Positions 10,846-20,877 of a DNA stretch of 64,000 nucleotides are shown here, in pieces (within the stretch, counting starts at the first letter, position 1; every line of letters begins with the position of its first letter). This DNA is from Bimuria novae-zelandiae CBS 107.79 (lineage: Eukaryota > Ascomycota > Dothideomycetes > Pleosporales > Didymosphaeriaceae): positions 283,126 to 347,125 of the forward strand of contig ML976671.1 in the NCBI GenBank assembly GCA_010015655.1. The letters run 5' to 3'. Position numbers and translations under genes: made by a program. Below the pieces are notes generated by a model, which saw nothing but the letters and a program-made list of their open reading frames with translations, did no database searches and had not been told where the DNA came from.

Positions 10846-11385
10846 TCAAGCCCTCCTCTTGACAAAGCCCTCCAAATCCTCCCTCGTCGCCACACCCAGC
10901 ACGAACTTCCTACTCCCATCCGTCACCACCGCAAACTCCTGCTTCCCAATCCCATCCACGCCTCCATTGAAGAACTCCTCGAGCTCCTCCAACGGCGTCT
11001 GCAGCGTGATGACCTTGTACCTCGTCCCCTTTCTCCTAAATTTCTGCATCGCCTCCTCGACCGGGTCGTTGTCCTTGACTTTGCCTTCCTTGAGGAGCTG
11101 TTGCAGCCGTGGAATGCTGATGTAGCCGAGCAGCGCACGGTTCGATTCAGACGTCACGGTGAGGTGCGTGTAGTCGCGCTCGAGGCCGGACATGAGGGCG
11201 TGAGAGATGGGGTCGGTAGGCCGACATGATAGTGCGGGCGGCGGCTCAAGGTCCTCTACTGTCGCCTGCCAATGGTTAGCTCCACGCGCATGTCTGATGG
11301 AACTAGATCGTACACCGCGGTATTTGTTCGCCCATAGCGACTGGTAGTCACTGTTTTCTGTGGCAACGGGTGCGTCGGCGGACAT
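10846..11385 (-). CDS. CBS-domain protein
   Basis: Two exons (11314-11385, 10846-11265) give 163 residues. The 48-nt intron (GTACGA to CAG) is in frame and stop-free, so an unspliced form would add 16 residues, but splicing joins WANKYRG to ATVEDLEPPPALS cleanly. The protein is essentially one CBS pair. The first motif contains DPISHALMSGLERDYTHLTV and LLGYISIP; the second contains NDPVEEAMQKF and QEFAVVTD, ending in LGVATREDLEGFVKRR. CBS pairs usually bind adenosyl ligands and regulate partner proteins. No catalytic domain is attached, so the target is unknown. Confidence 0.78.
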   Translation of the reverse strand: MSADAPVATENSDYQSLWANKYRGVRSSSIRHARGANHWQATVEDLEPPPALSCRPTDPISHALMSGLERDYTHLTVTSESNRALLGYISIPRLQQLLKEGKVKDNDPVEEAMQKFRRKGTRYKVITLQTPLEELEEFFNGGVDGIGKQEFAVVTDGSRKFVLGVATREDLEGFVKRRA

Positions 11386-12091
11386 GGCTGCTGAGAGGTG
11401 GGGTGGTGGGGTAGCTTCGAATTATTGTGCAGAATGAACAAGCTAGAAATGTTCCCCGCACTAGTCGTGCACGGGCTCCGAGTGAAGATGCTTCCACTTG
11501 CTTGAGCTTATAGGTAGCGGGAACGGGTAACAAGTAACCCTAGGATAGACAATGTAAGAGCTAACCTTCAATTGCTAACGTGGTTGTGTATAGGCAGCTT
11601 TGAGCTTTACGCGAGAGACTTCTTGCAGCTATCGAAGCCCAGGATGTATGTACATTCTACAGTGCGTCACTAAGGATCATATTGTGCACGTGAGTTGTGA
11701 AGTCAAGATGCCTTGACTCAAAACTTTTGATTCAAGACTGCATGAGAGTCCTACTCCAGTTAAACTTTTTAAAAAGCTCTGCAATGAGCAGCACGCTGCC
11801 AATATTCCATTTCGAGTCCATCTACCATGTGTAAATTGAACTCTGCCGTACCACGACAACTGATGACCGTGTAGACCTTCAGAGTCTTCCACAATTCCGG
11901 GAAAACCTAAAATCGTCTGTTTTGGCAATGTAGTAAACGAAGTTCCGGCAGTTATCATACAGTAACCATATACGAACCTAGCTTTATGACCGTAGCGAAG
12001 ATCGAGCTTGCCTTCACTCATTGCCTGCTTAAGCCCCCAATACGACGTATCGAAGAGGGGACTTGAGTAGTTGGCACGAGGTGGCGCCGAG
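11386..12091. other. Intergenic with one copy of an 80-bp repeat
   Basis: Contains the promoter of the CBS gene and, at about 11530-11610, a sequence that recurs about 2 kb away at 13611-13690. A 114-codon minus-strand ORF at 11677-12021 shows no protein-like features. Confidence 0.5.
11530..11610 (+). repeat. Dispersed repeat, copy 1
   Basis: Shares AAGTARCCCYAGGATAG and, further on, a TTGCTAAC-TGGTT-TGTGTA block with 13611-13690 in the same orientation, with small substitutions and indels between. The two copies sit just upstream of the CBS gene and of the PWI/RS gene. Possibly fragments of a mobile element. Confidence 0.5.
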
Positions 12092-13352
12092 TCAGTCGTC
12101 TTGGCGGGAAGTGCTTCGCGACCTTGACCTTGAATCCTGTTTACGCTTCTTCACATCAGCCCGTGCTTCAGAGTCTTCAGAAGAAGATGAACGCCTGCGC
12201 CTGCTCGCCTTCGCTCGCTCATGTGGTGGGGTGACAGACCGTGAGTCGGGGGATCGAGGTTCAACGCGACTTCGGCGACGGCGCGGTGAGCTTCGGGACC
12301 GGGAACGCGACAGCCTGAGTGATGGTGAGCTTGACTTATCCGGTGTAGAAGATTTGGAGCGAGGCCTGCGCAACCTTCTACTGTCGTTGCTCGGCGAAAA
12401 TGCCCTGTCATCCCTAGCTCTATAGCGACGTGGAGGAGTCCTGGATGGTGAGCGACGGGAGCGACGAATCGGAGATCTAGAACGGTCAGAGGAAGGCGAT
12501 CGGCGATATCCTCGCGGAGGGCTCCTTGAGCGGCTCTCAGACGGAGATCGGCGGCGCCGACGAGTGGGTGAGCGAGACCGTCTCGGAGAAGGTGAACGAC
12601 GACGGTCGCGAGAGCGGTCGCGAGAGCGGTCACGGCGTCCGGTACCGCGACCGAGACCCCGACCTTCCGGAACGTAAACGTCACGCTCACGGCGGGGTGG
12701 TGGAGAGCTCCTTCGTCCCGGAGAATGGCGGCGCGGGCCACGATCACCGCGGAAACCGCCACGGCCACGTCCTCGCTCAGGACGGTCACGGCCTCGACCG
12801 GAGCGTTCGTTGCGGCGAAACGAGTCAAAGAACTCCTCCTCCTCCTCCTCCCCACGACGGTGCTGCTGTAGCGCGGCTTTTGAGGCCTGTTCGCAAATGT
12901 CAGCTCATCCTGGGATAACTCGAGTGCTGGTGCGACATACCTTTTCCTGCTGCAACTCCAACTTCTTCGCCTCGAGCATAGCCGTCGGTACACCCAAGGG
13001 GTTCTCCTGCGCGTCGAGCATGAGATTCCAGAGGTCCTTGCAGAACTTCGGGCCGTCAGCGTCGAGGAAGCCTTGAAGCTGGACCTGGATCTCCTTAATC
13101 TTGGGCTGCGGTCGTACGCGTCAGCATGCGATGACAGTGAGATAACAATATACTGACAAACTGCTCTCCTTCGAGCATATTGTAGATCATGTCCAGGACG
13201 ATGTCGTCGTCTGGAAGGATAGCATTGAGCTGTCCTGCAACCCACGTTTTGATCACGTCCAGGTTGACCTGTTTGGTGTCGACACGCTTGTCGAACTCTG
13301 GCGGAAACTTTGTTGCCTTCAAGACGCGCTGGGTCGCTGCGTCGAGAGGCAT
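12092..13352 (-). CDS. PWI-domain, RS-rich splicing factor (SRm160-like)
   Basis: Three exons (13158-13352, 12941-13105, 12092-12886) encode 384 residues, all joined in phase 0. Residues 1-120 form a PWI domain (ATKFPPEFDKRVDTKQVN, VIKTWVAGQLNAILPDDD, IQVQLQGFLDADGPKFCKDL, AQENPLGVPTAMLEAKKLEL), the RNA-binding fold of SRm160 and Snu71/Prp3-type splicing factors. A poly-Glu stretch (GEEEEEEFFDSF) is followed by RG-rich and then long RS/SRSP repeats to the end (SRSRSRSTSRQDD). It likely acts in the nucleus in pre-mRNA splicing or 3'-end processing, regulated by SR-protein kinases. A 434-codon frame over the same region is a shadow of the RS repeats. Confidence 0.88.
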
Positions 13353-13790
13353 GTTTGCGACGCTGCCTGGCTCCACTTACAGCTGCGGACGAGGTGGAAG
13401 AGTCGCGCGGGGTGTCGCGTCGTACGTAGATGAGGCGCGAGTGGAGGGCAAGCACGTCTTAGTCAGCACCAGCGTAGCCAATCAACGCTACTTCCGGCCG
13501 CAGCAGCTCTAAAAGAGGCAAGAGCACGAGCAGGTGTAAACAGTCTCTCCAGAGCTCGCGCAAAGGTAGAAGCAGGCTATAAGGCTACAGTTTATTGCTT
13601 GTTCAAAGTGATAAGTAGCCCCAGGATAGCTAGTACGATAGCTAAATATTGATTGCTAACATGGTTTTGTGTAGCCAGCTCCATACTGAACATCGCATAT
13701 GCCCTCATGAAACCCGCCAGGAGAAGGGCTTGCGCTTGCCGGCACACCTAGGCATGACTTGTTTAATGCAATAGCTCTCGTTTTAACCTA
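13353..13790. other. Intergenic, promoter of PWI gene and repeat copy 2
   Basis: GC-normal sequence between the PWI/RS gene start and the AT-rich island. It holds the second copy of the dispersed repeat. Confidence 0.5.
13611..13690 (+). repeat. Dispersed repeat, copy 2
   Basis: Matches 11530-11610 (AAGTAGCCCCAGGATAG, then GATTGCTAACATGGTTTTG). Same orientation, about 2.1 kb from copy 1, with scattered differences. Confidence 0.5.
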
Positions 13791-13816
13791 AAAGTTAGCT
13801 GTTGTATTACTTATCC

Positions 13817-13844
13817 TGGTGTAAAACACAAGCTGTTTACACCA
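13817..13844. repeat. Short inverted repeat at the island edge
   Basis: TGGTGTAAAACA and TGTTTACACCA form an 11-bp near-perfect inverted pair around a short loop, at the left boundary of the AT-rich island. It could be a terminal relic of an element or chance. Confidence 0.3.
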
Positions 13845-14546
13845 GAGATGCCAGTAATTAATTAATTAATATTAAAGCTCTAATATTATATTAATTAGTA
13901 GTTTTTTAGTGTTATAAATTAATTAAAGATTAACCTTAAAAGTTGTATATTAATTAATATTAATATTAAATTATTAAAGTTAATTACTTATTTAGCTACT
14001 AATTATAAATATTATTAGTCTACTATATACTCTTATCCCTTATCTTTACGTTAAAGCCTATATTAGTTAGAACCAAAAATCTAGCTTAGTACTATAACTT
14101 AACGTATTATAAAGTAGTAAATAGTTAAGAGCTAATCTTACGTTGCTTAAGCTTAAAAAAATTACCTAACTAGCTAAAAACTTGCTTATACTTATAGTTA
14201 GAAGCTAGTATTATTATTATATTAATAGTAAAGCAGGATGGGTTAGAATACTTCCTCTTATATAATATTTAGTATTAAACAGGGGTTAGTAAGTGCTCGC
14301 TCTTATATTCCGCTATGGACTACTTAGGCTCCTTCTTCTACTCTATATATTTATCCTCTATATTATCGCTATTATCTTTATTATTAAGTATAGAGTTAAT
14401 AGCGTTATTAAGTGCGCTTACTATGCGTTAGAGGGTAGGTATAGCTACTATATCTACAGTTAGCTTATATTAAGCCTAAAGCTACTAAAATCTTATATAC
14501 TAAGCCTTAAGTTTCTTGCTAACTTATTACTATAATTAATTATAGT

Positions 14547-14705
14547 TGTCACGGGACGAACACAAGATGGTCTAGGGGAAGTACTATGTTGTGCCGTGAG
14601 GAAGGAAACTATGGGAGACGCGAGGTCGCTAGGTACACAAGTGAGGATCTACGCCAAGATACGCCAAGTCACGTGGCCACAACCAACCAGGTTGGTGCTG
14701 TGACA
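14547..14705. mobile_element. Solo LTR with 5-bp target duplication
   Basis: A 159-bp unit of normal base composition starts TGTCACGGG and ends GCTGTGACA, with 6-bp inverted ends (TGTCAC/GTGACA). It is flanked on both sides by ATAGT (14542-14546 and 14706-14710). TG...CA ends plus a 5-bp duplication are the signature of an LTR left after recombination between two LTRs. It inserted after the host DNA had become AT-rich. Confidence 0.75.
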
Positions 14706-17057
14706 ATAGTATATTTTACAGCGTAGGTAGAGTATTATAGCGGCGTAGTAGGCTAGGGAATTAAGTAACCTATAAGAGTAATTATTAGCTTTTTTAAGCG
14801 CAGAGCGTAGATTAATAATAATATAGTCTTTAGGTATAGCTTTAAGCTTATAATTAATACTCTTATATAGTAGCAAGCGTGCTTTATACTTATTAATTAA
14901 TATTTTAAATATAGGAAGTACCTTATAGAGTGCACTAAACCTATTAGTTTTACTATAACCTTATAAGCAATTAGTAGCCAACTTTAGGGGCTATAAGATA
15001 GTAACGTATTTAGTTATTACTACCTAATTACTAAAGGTAAGCCTATCGGATCGCATCTATCGCGGAACCTTTAGTAGCTAGCTACTACGCTGCTAACCAT
15101 AGCTGTTAGCTATCTTAGTCTCTTTAACATGGTAGGTAGTATACGCGTAAAAGGTAGACTAGAGTAGTATATTACACTTAAACGCGCTACTAAAGCTATT
15201 TTAACGCGTAATAATTAGGCGTATTAGCTTATATAGCTTAAGTTTGGCGTGTGTAGGAAGGTCTTTATGCAATTAACGTTAGTAGTAATAAAAGAAGTTA
15301 TATTATTTAGGCGTATTAATATAATTAATAATATCTAGAAACATACTAAGTAAGCTATTTTTCTACTACTCTGCTATATAAAACTCTTCTTCTTCTATAT
15401 TATTAGCGATGTTATTATAGGCGTCGCTGTCCTTACTAAACATAATATTTTAACTAATAAGATTAAGTGTATAAGGAGCACAGCGGAGGCGATAATTACT
15501 AAATAAGAAGCTAAATAATACTCTAAGTTTTTATATAGCTATACTATTAGCGTACGCATTATTAAGTATAAAGTAGCTAAGATTACTATTATTCATGCTA
15601 AATAACTATAAAATCCTAGCAACTAGCTCTGCTATCCTCTTATTAGTATAAGCACTACTAAGCTAAAGGAGCGTAATAGGCAAGTACTTTACTTTTCTAG
15701 CTTTATTAGCGTAGTAGGTAATAATACTAAAGAAGCTATAATATCCGCCTTTTATAGTCTACCTATTAAAGCTTATATATATTTTGCTACGAGCCTAAGA
15801 CAGGTCTTTTATAACTTATAACTTTAGCTAATAGTATAGCTTTATTATAAAGGTTATTATACTTATACGACTCCTCTATAGCGCGTCTTTAGCTATAGGG
15901 TTAGTAAATTATAGTATTGCTTAGAAGGCAAGGTTCTTAAACTTATAAAAAAAGTAATTATTATTAATAAGCTATAGTATAGCTTATAATTAAAACCCGT
16001 GTACGTTTAAGTAACTAAGCTTATTAGTAACTTTTTAAAAAATTTAATTTTATAGCCTTACGTAAGTATAAGTATTAACTACCCTTAAGGTAATAAGCGT
16101 GTATATAAAAGTATTAGGCTATCTTTATTAAGCTAATAATTAGGTATTATTTAAGCTAAGTATATATTAGTAGTAAAGGTTAACGTTATAACCCTAAAAA
16201 TACTACTAAACCTTTTATATTAATAGTAGTATTTGTAGAGCCACTAGGCCTCTATTAAGTTTAATAGTTTAGCTATATAATAGCTATACTTAAATATCTA
16301 ACTCTAGCCTTGCTTTATTATAGTAATAGGTTTATAATAGCTAGGTAATTACGCGAAGTCCACGTTATTTATATTATTAATAAGGCTAGAGTATAGCCTT
16401 ATATTAATATTATTAATATATAGGTCTGTTATTACCTTTATAGCTACTATTAACACTTCTCTAGGATATACTATATTAGACTCTAGCACTAGGTTAAGTA
16501 GCCTTTGCTTAAATAGCGCGTCTTTTATAGCTTATAAGGCTACTATAAATAGCTAATACCGCAGAGAAATAGTGTCGGTCGATAGTGCAAGTGCCTCGTT
16601 TGGCGGCCCTATAGGCTGTGTAGGCGGTGGGGTATCTATGCATACAGGCTTCAGTTGCTACGTGCCATCACCCTTGCGGGCTTTAAGTGTGGGTTTATAG
16701 TTACGTTTAGCGCATTTAAATAGCGTATTAGCTACCTTAGCTACGCGTTTAGCTAAGATAAGAGGTATTAAAAATTATTTATAAATAAGTAGATTATACT
16801 AAACGACGCGTATATATTAGCTATGTAGTAGTAATAATAGTTTAGCTAAGAAAGTACGCAATTAAGTTTTAAAAAAAAAGTTTAGTAGGCTATAGCTAAG
16901 TATAACTTAAATATAAAATTATTTTTATTATTATAAAGGTAAAAAATAGTTCTTATAGCTAGAGCTAGTTAATTAGTATATAATTAAGAGTCTTAGTGTA
17001 GGTATTTATAAATTTAAAAGTATTAGGATCTAAATAACCTACAAGTAATAAGGACTA

Positions 17058-17230
17058 GCGGTGGTCGCCACAAGGTAACTATTAGTAGGACTGTATTACT
17101 AAGGTCACGTGATGTACCATCCCGCCAGGATAAACCGGCCATGGATAATGTGCCATCCCGTGGATATTGTGTCACCTATAGATGGCAGAAGACCATAGGA
17201 TGGCAGGAATTTAATAAGCATATAGAGAGT
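17058..17230. repeat. GC-normal patch with tandem-like motifs in the AT island
   Basis: Two copies of GTRCCATCCCG followed by GGATA lie about 40 bases apart (around 17111 and 17150). Next come ATAGATGGCAG and ATAGGATGGCAG, about 18 bases apart. No clear termini or target duplication seen. Possibly a fragment of a non-autonomous element. Confidence 0.35.
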
Positions 17231-17620
17231 CTAAATATCCCTTCTAAATATTTATATTTAATCTTATTTATTAATCTATTGTTTAGATTTACTTAAGACC
17301 TTATTAATTTAATTTAATGTAACTTACTTTAATATTAATACCTTTTTCTTACTTTATAGTACTTTTAACTAAGAACTAACCTTACCTTTTAAGACTAGCC
17401 ACCTTATTAGGCTTAATAAAAAGTAGTAAAGTAAGTAGACTTTTCTAAAATATTTACCTATCCTTTTACTTTAAAATTTAATTTTAAGTATAAAATATTA
17501 ATTAAGTTTTAATTTATTAATTAATATTTTTATAGGAGATTAAAATTAAATTAAAAATAATAATTAAAGTATTAGATTAATTAAATATTAAATTTTAATT
17601 AATATTAATTAATATATTAA

Positions 17621-18226
17621 AACATGATTGATGGTTAGTATCTCTGGTTTACACTGGTCCTTCTGGCCAACTTTTAGCCTCACGTGAGAGAATAGGAGTA
17701 CGAGGCCGCTTCTTGTAGATGTTGGTAATGCAGATGTCGTACTGCAGTACAGTTTGATAGTGTAGCCTCTAAATAACTTTTGAATGTGGTAATATACCGC
17801 CAGACGAACAAATGCTGTTTTCAAGCCTGCGGAGACCTACAACATGACGCTCGTGATCTGAGAACATGCACTGTTCTTTCTTCGTTGGCACCGGGTTTGT
17901 GAACCGAGATATGGTAAATAACAAGTGTGACTGCCTTAGGAGCATGCTACCTTCCCATCCCGTTCAGCGGCAGCTACCATCCACTTCGGTATGCTAATCG
18001 CGATAGCAGACATGCGTGCGGGGATGGCGCCGGTACCCAACAACAATCCTACTTACATGCACCACGTCCCACCCCTACTTTATCCCCTCCAGCCCGGCTA
18101 TTGCTCATTGTGCCGTCTTAGCCCATCCTTACTACAGCATACCACGCCTTCATTTTCTTTCCCTCTCACCGGCACACTGAGCTCGGCTGGGCCGCGCTCT
18201 ATCTCCGTCCCCTCCGTTGTCACGCC
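17621..18226. other. Intergenic, promoter of the Pro/Glu-rich gene
   Basis: Composition returns to normal. A C/T-rich stretch (18060-18220) precedes the ATG at 18227. No gene supported. Confidence 0.5.
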
Positions 18227-19873
18227 ATGTCTGCCCCGCCATCACCACCTACCATCGAAATAGAACAGCCAGCTGATACGACGCCTTTCAATGAGCAGCC
18301 CCCGGTTCCTCCACCACCGACCCCCGCTGCGGAAGAACCGCCGCAGCCAGGTATGTGGATGTCTCCTTCCTGGTCTTGGACACCACCCATTGATCCTCCT
18401 TCAGCCCTTCCAGACGACACCATGGTCATCACAACGGAAGACGGCAAGCCGGTTGAAGCCCTCGTGACTAAGCCGGCTGACGAAGGCGTGGGGACGGTCG
18501 AAGCTATCGTCGAGCCGGAACGGGAGCCGGAACCTGCGCCTGAGCCACCTCAAGGAGTGTCTCCCCAGGAGGCTGAGAAGGAGGCTAAGCCGGAGCCAGG
18601 TCCGGAGAAGGAACCAGAACCTGAGCCTCCTTCCGAAAAGGTCGAAGAGGACCCCCAGCCTGAGCCTCCTACAGAGGAGAAGGTCGAAGAGAACCCCCAG
18701 CCAGACCCCTCTCCTGCCAAGGAGGAACCGGCATTCGAGCCTACGGTAGAGAGAATAGCTGAACCTGAGCCGGAACCTGAGAAGGGACCCGAACCCGTGT
18801 CTGCGGCTGATCCTCAACCTGAACCCGAACCAGAAAGAGAGCCCGAGCCCGAAAAACCGCCTCCTATCGAAGGGAAGGTGGCAGAGGAACCTCAACCCGA
18901 ACCCGAGCCAGAAGTTCCTGTCGAGAAAAAGGTCGAGGAGCCTCAGCCCGAGCCTCTAGTAGAAGAGAAACCTAAGGAAGAGCCTCAGCCGGAACCCGAG
19001 CCTGAAGCACCGCCTGCCGTTGAAAGGAAGGTTGAGGAAGAACCCCAGCCGGAGCCGGAGCCCGAACCTCCTGTAAAAGACGTGGAGCCGCCTGTCGAGG
19101 AAAAGGTTGAAGAACAGTCGCAAGAGGAACCCGAGCCACCAGCGGAAGAGGAGAAACCGGAAGAGATGGCGCCGATTGTCCAGAGAATCGCTGTACAGGA
19201 GTTGGAACCGCAGCTTAAACCTGTAGTTGAGGAGCCCCTAGCGGAGGAACTGCCGGTGGAAGTACCAAAGGTTGAAGAGCCTCCTTTACCGGTAGCCGAG
19301 GAACCCCTAGCAGCAGATCTTCCAGCAGTGGAACCACCGGCGGAAGTGCCCAAAATCGAAGAGCCTCCTCCAGCCGAGGTCCCCCTAGCAGAAGAGCTTC
19401 CAGCGGAGGTGCCAAAGGTCGAAGAGCCCCCCGCAGCAGATCTTCCAGTGGAAGTACCGCCGGCAGAAGTACCACCTGCGGAAGTACCAAAGGTCGAAGA
19501 GCCCCCAGCAGCAGATCTTCCAGCGGACGTACCAACGGCGGAAGTACCAAAGATCAAAGAGCCGCCTCTACCCGATATCCCAGAAGAACCGCCAGCAGAA
19601 GTACCACAAGTCGAAGAGCCACCCCTAGCCGAGATTCCCCCAGTGGAGGATCTTCCCGCCGAGGCAGATGCAGGAGAAGTCCCCGTACCAACTCCCAAGC
19701 CCTTCAAGCCCAGGAAGAGAGATGTCGTCCGGGCCAAAGCCATTCCCAAGTTCCCTGTCAAGCTCATCGCGGGTAGAGAGGTTGGAGCCGCTGCCGTCTT
19801 CCTCCTCAAAGAGAAGGTCAAGGGTGTCGATATCAAGCCGCGGCTCGCTACGCTCATGAAGGGTGGTGGTTGA
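18227..19873 (+). CDS. Pro/Glu/Val-rich low-complexity protein (PEVK-like)
   Basis: Uninterrupted 548-residue frame from MSAPPSPPTIEIEQP. After a short Pro-rich head, most of the chain is repeats: EPEPE clusters with EEKVEE (about residues 95-310), then a second style built from AEVPKVEEPPAADLP units (about 330-480). The last 60 residues are different: basic and foldable (FKPRKRDVVRAKAIPKFPVK, then LIAGREVGAAAVFLLKEKVK). Such PEVK-type chains are intrinsically disordered and strongly acidic, while the C-terminal basic module may be an anchor. There is no signal peptide or membrane segment. The family is unknown to me. The minus strand is also largely open here because of repeat codon patterns. 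Confidence 0.78.
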   Translation: MSAPPSPPTIEIEQPADTTPFNEQPPVPPPPTPAAEEPPQPGMWMSPSWSWTPPIDPPSALPDDTMVITTEDGKPVEALVTKPADEGVGTVEAIVEPEREPEPAPEPPQGVSPQEAEKEAKPEPGPEKEPEPEPPSEKVEEDPQPEPPTEEKVEENPQPDPSPAKEEPAFEPTVERIAEPEPEPEKGPEPVSAADPQPEPEPEREPEPEKPPPIEGKVAEEPQPEPEPEVPVEKKVEEPQPEPLVEEKPKEEPQPEPEPEAPPAVERKVEEEPQPEPEPEPPVKDVEPPVEEKVEEQSQEEPEPPAEEEKPEEMAPIVQRIAVQELEPQLKPVVEEPLAEELPVEVPKVEEPPLPVAEEPLAADLPAVEPPAEVPKIEEPPPAEVPLAEELPAEVPKVEEPPAADLPVEVPPAEVPPAEVPKVEEPPAADLPADVPTAEVPKIKEPPLPDIPEEPPAEVPQVEEPPLAEIPPVEDLPAEADAGEVPVPTPKPFKPRKRDVVRAKAIPKFPVKLIAGREVGAAAVFLLKEKVKGVDIKPRLATLMKGGG

Positions 19874-20297
19874 CGAGGTGGTTTTGTAACCTATAGCAAC
19901 GCACGCAAAGTATTTTCTTTTCCCTAGGTTTACTTTTTGGAACATGCGTGTGCGAGTAAGTTTTACTATCGGTGGAGGATGTCCTTGCTTTGGATAGACG
20001 GTGGGACTGCAGTAGTGTGGTAGTGTCCTTGTTCTTCTAATGCAATCATCTCTTCGTTCCGGTATTGTGTGTCCACTGCTACGCGTTCAATGCTTCCACC
20101 TCATGCCTGTGAGCCTTGTGCCCTGGGTATAAACCCCCTCTTCTGCGTCTCGCGCTTAAGCCTGGACATGCAGATAGTCCCAAAGTTCCACGCTTCTAAC
20201 CCGCGCATGCACTTCCAGTTATCCATGTCTCCCTTGCCCTCCCTCGTGAACTCTGCGCTATTGCTACCACGCTCTTCCGGAACACTTCACTCCCGTT
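19874..20297. other. Intergenic, nothing recognised
   Basis: Convergent 3' region of the PEVK-like gene and the small helical protein gene. Confidence 0.5.
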
Positions 20298-20609
20298 TCA
20301 CCCCCAAACAGCCCTCTCCACCTTCGCCCTCGCATCTTCCAGCCCCGCGCCGAGCTCGCCCCGCCGATGCGCTTCCTTGACCGCATAGTGCAGTTCCACG
20401 AGCTCCTTTGCGCGGCGGATCTCTGCGTCTTCGTTTTTCCCGTCGACGTTCTTGTTATACTCGTCTTTGGGTGCTGTGGATGAAGGGGTCGTGGTGGCGC
20501 GCGCGGAGACGAGGGCTAGGGCGGCGGCGGGGGAGGAGACGCGTAGGGAGACGAGGTCGGAGAGGAGTTCGGCGAGGCGGAGGGGTTGTGGCTGCGGTGG
20601 GGTCGGCAT
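20298..20609 (-). CDS. Small helical hypothetical protein
   Basis: Single exon, 103 residues, from MPTPPQPQPLRLAELLSDLV. The frame is open further upstream, but this ATG starts the region of protein-like character. Two helices are predicted by eye: LAELLSDLVSLR near the N-terminus and an Arg/Glu/Ala-rich C-terminal pair (RRAKELVELHYAVKEAHRRG, DARAKVERAV), linked by a Thr/Ser/Asn-rich loop. Size and layout fit a small complex subunit. I cannot name the family. It is divergent from the FAHD1 gene, with 268 bases between starts. Confidence 0.6.
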   Translation of the reverse strand: MPTPPQPQPLRLAELLSDLVSLRVSSPAAALALVSARATTTPSSTAPKDEYNKNVDGKNEDAEIRRAKELVELHYAVKEAHRRGELGAGLEDARAKVERAVWG

Positions 20610-20877
20610 TTTGGGGTCGGATTTGGGAGCGTGGGTTTTTAGGAGGATATTCGTGTGGAGGTAGTGCGTTTGTGTGGTGAGATTGAGGGAGTGTGGAGTG
20701 TGGAGTGGAGGCGGAATGACGATGGATATGATGATGCGCCGAGGTTCGGCAGGGATCGACAGAGCTACGATACTGTTCTGCGAGAACGACCGCGCTCGCG
20801 CCCCGACTTGTGCATAGCCAGCCAAGCCATTGGGTATTCTTAACACTCTCGCTTTTTGTACGTACGGATTCGGAAGC

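Larger units (their letters stand above)
13791..17620. mobile_element. AT-rich, RIP-like degraded repeat island
   Basis: About 3.8 kb of sequence dominated by TA, TTA, TAG and CTATA words, with stop codons in every frame and no gene. Edges to normal composition are sharp on both sides. This is the look of a transposon block mutated by repeat-induced point mutation (C to T, mainly at CpA), as known from AT-rich isochores of Dothideomycetes. No transposon protein is readable. Three patches of normal composition lie inside: 14547-14705 (solo LTR), about 16560-16700 and about 17058-17230. RIP is inferred from composition only. Confidence 0.7.

Noticed and set aside
11677..12021. 114-codon minus-strand ORF
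   Set aside because: No motif or coding character. It lies in intergenic DNA beside a repeat copy.
12151..13455. 434-codon minus-strand ORF
   Set aside because: It overlaps the PWI/RS gene in another frame. It reads through introns and the RS repeats, with no motif of its own.
18985..19857. 290-codon minus-strand ORF rich in Gly/Ser/Thr
   Set aside because: Antisense shadow of the PEVK-like repeats. It arises from repeated codons and has no start context or domain.
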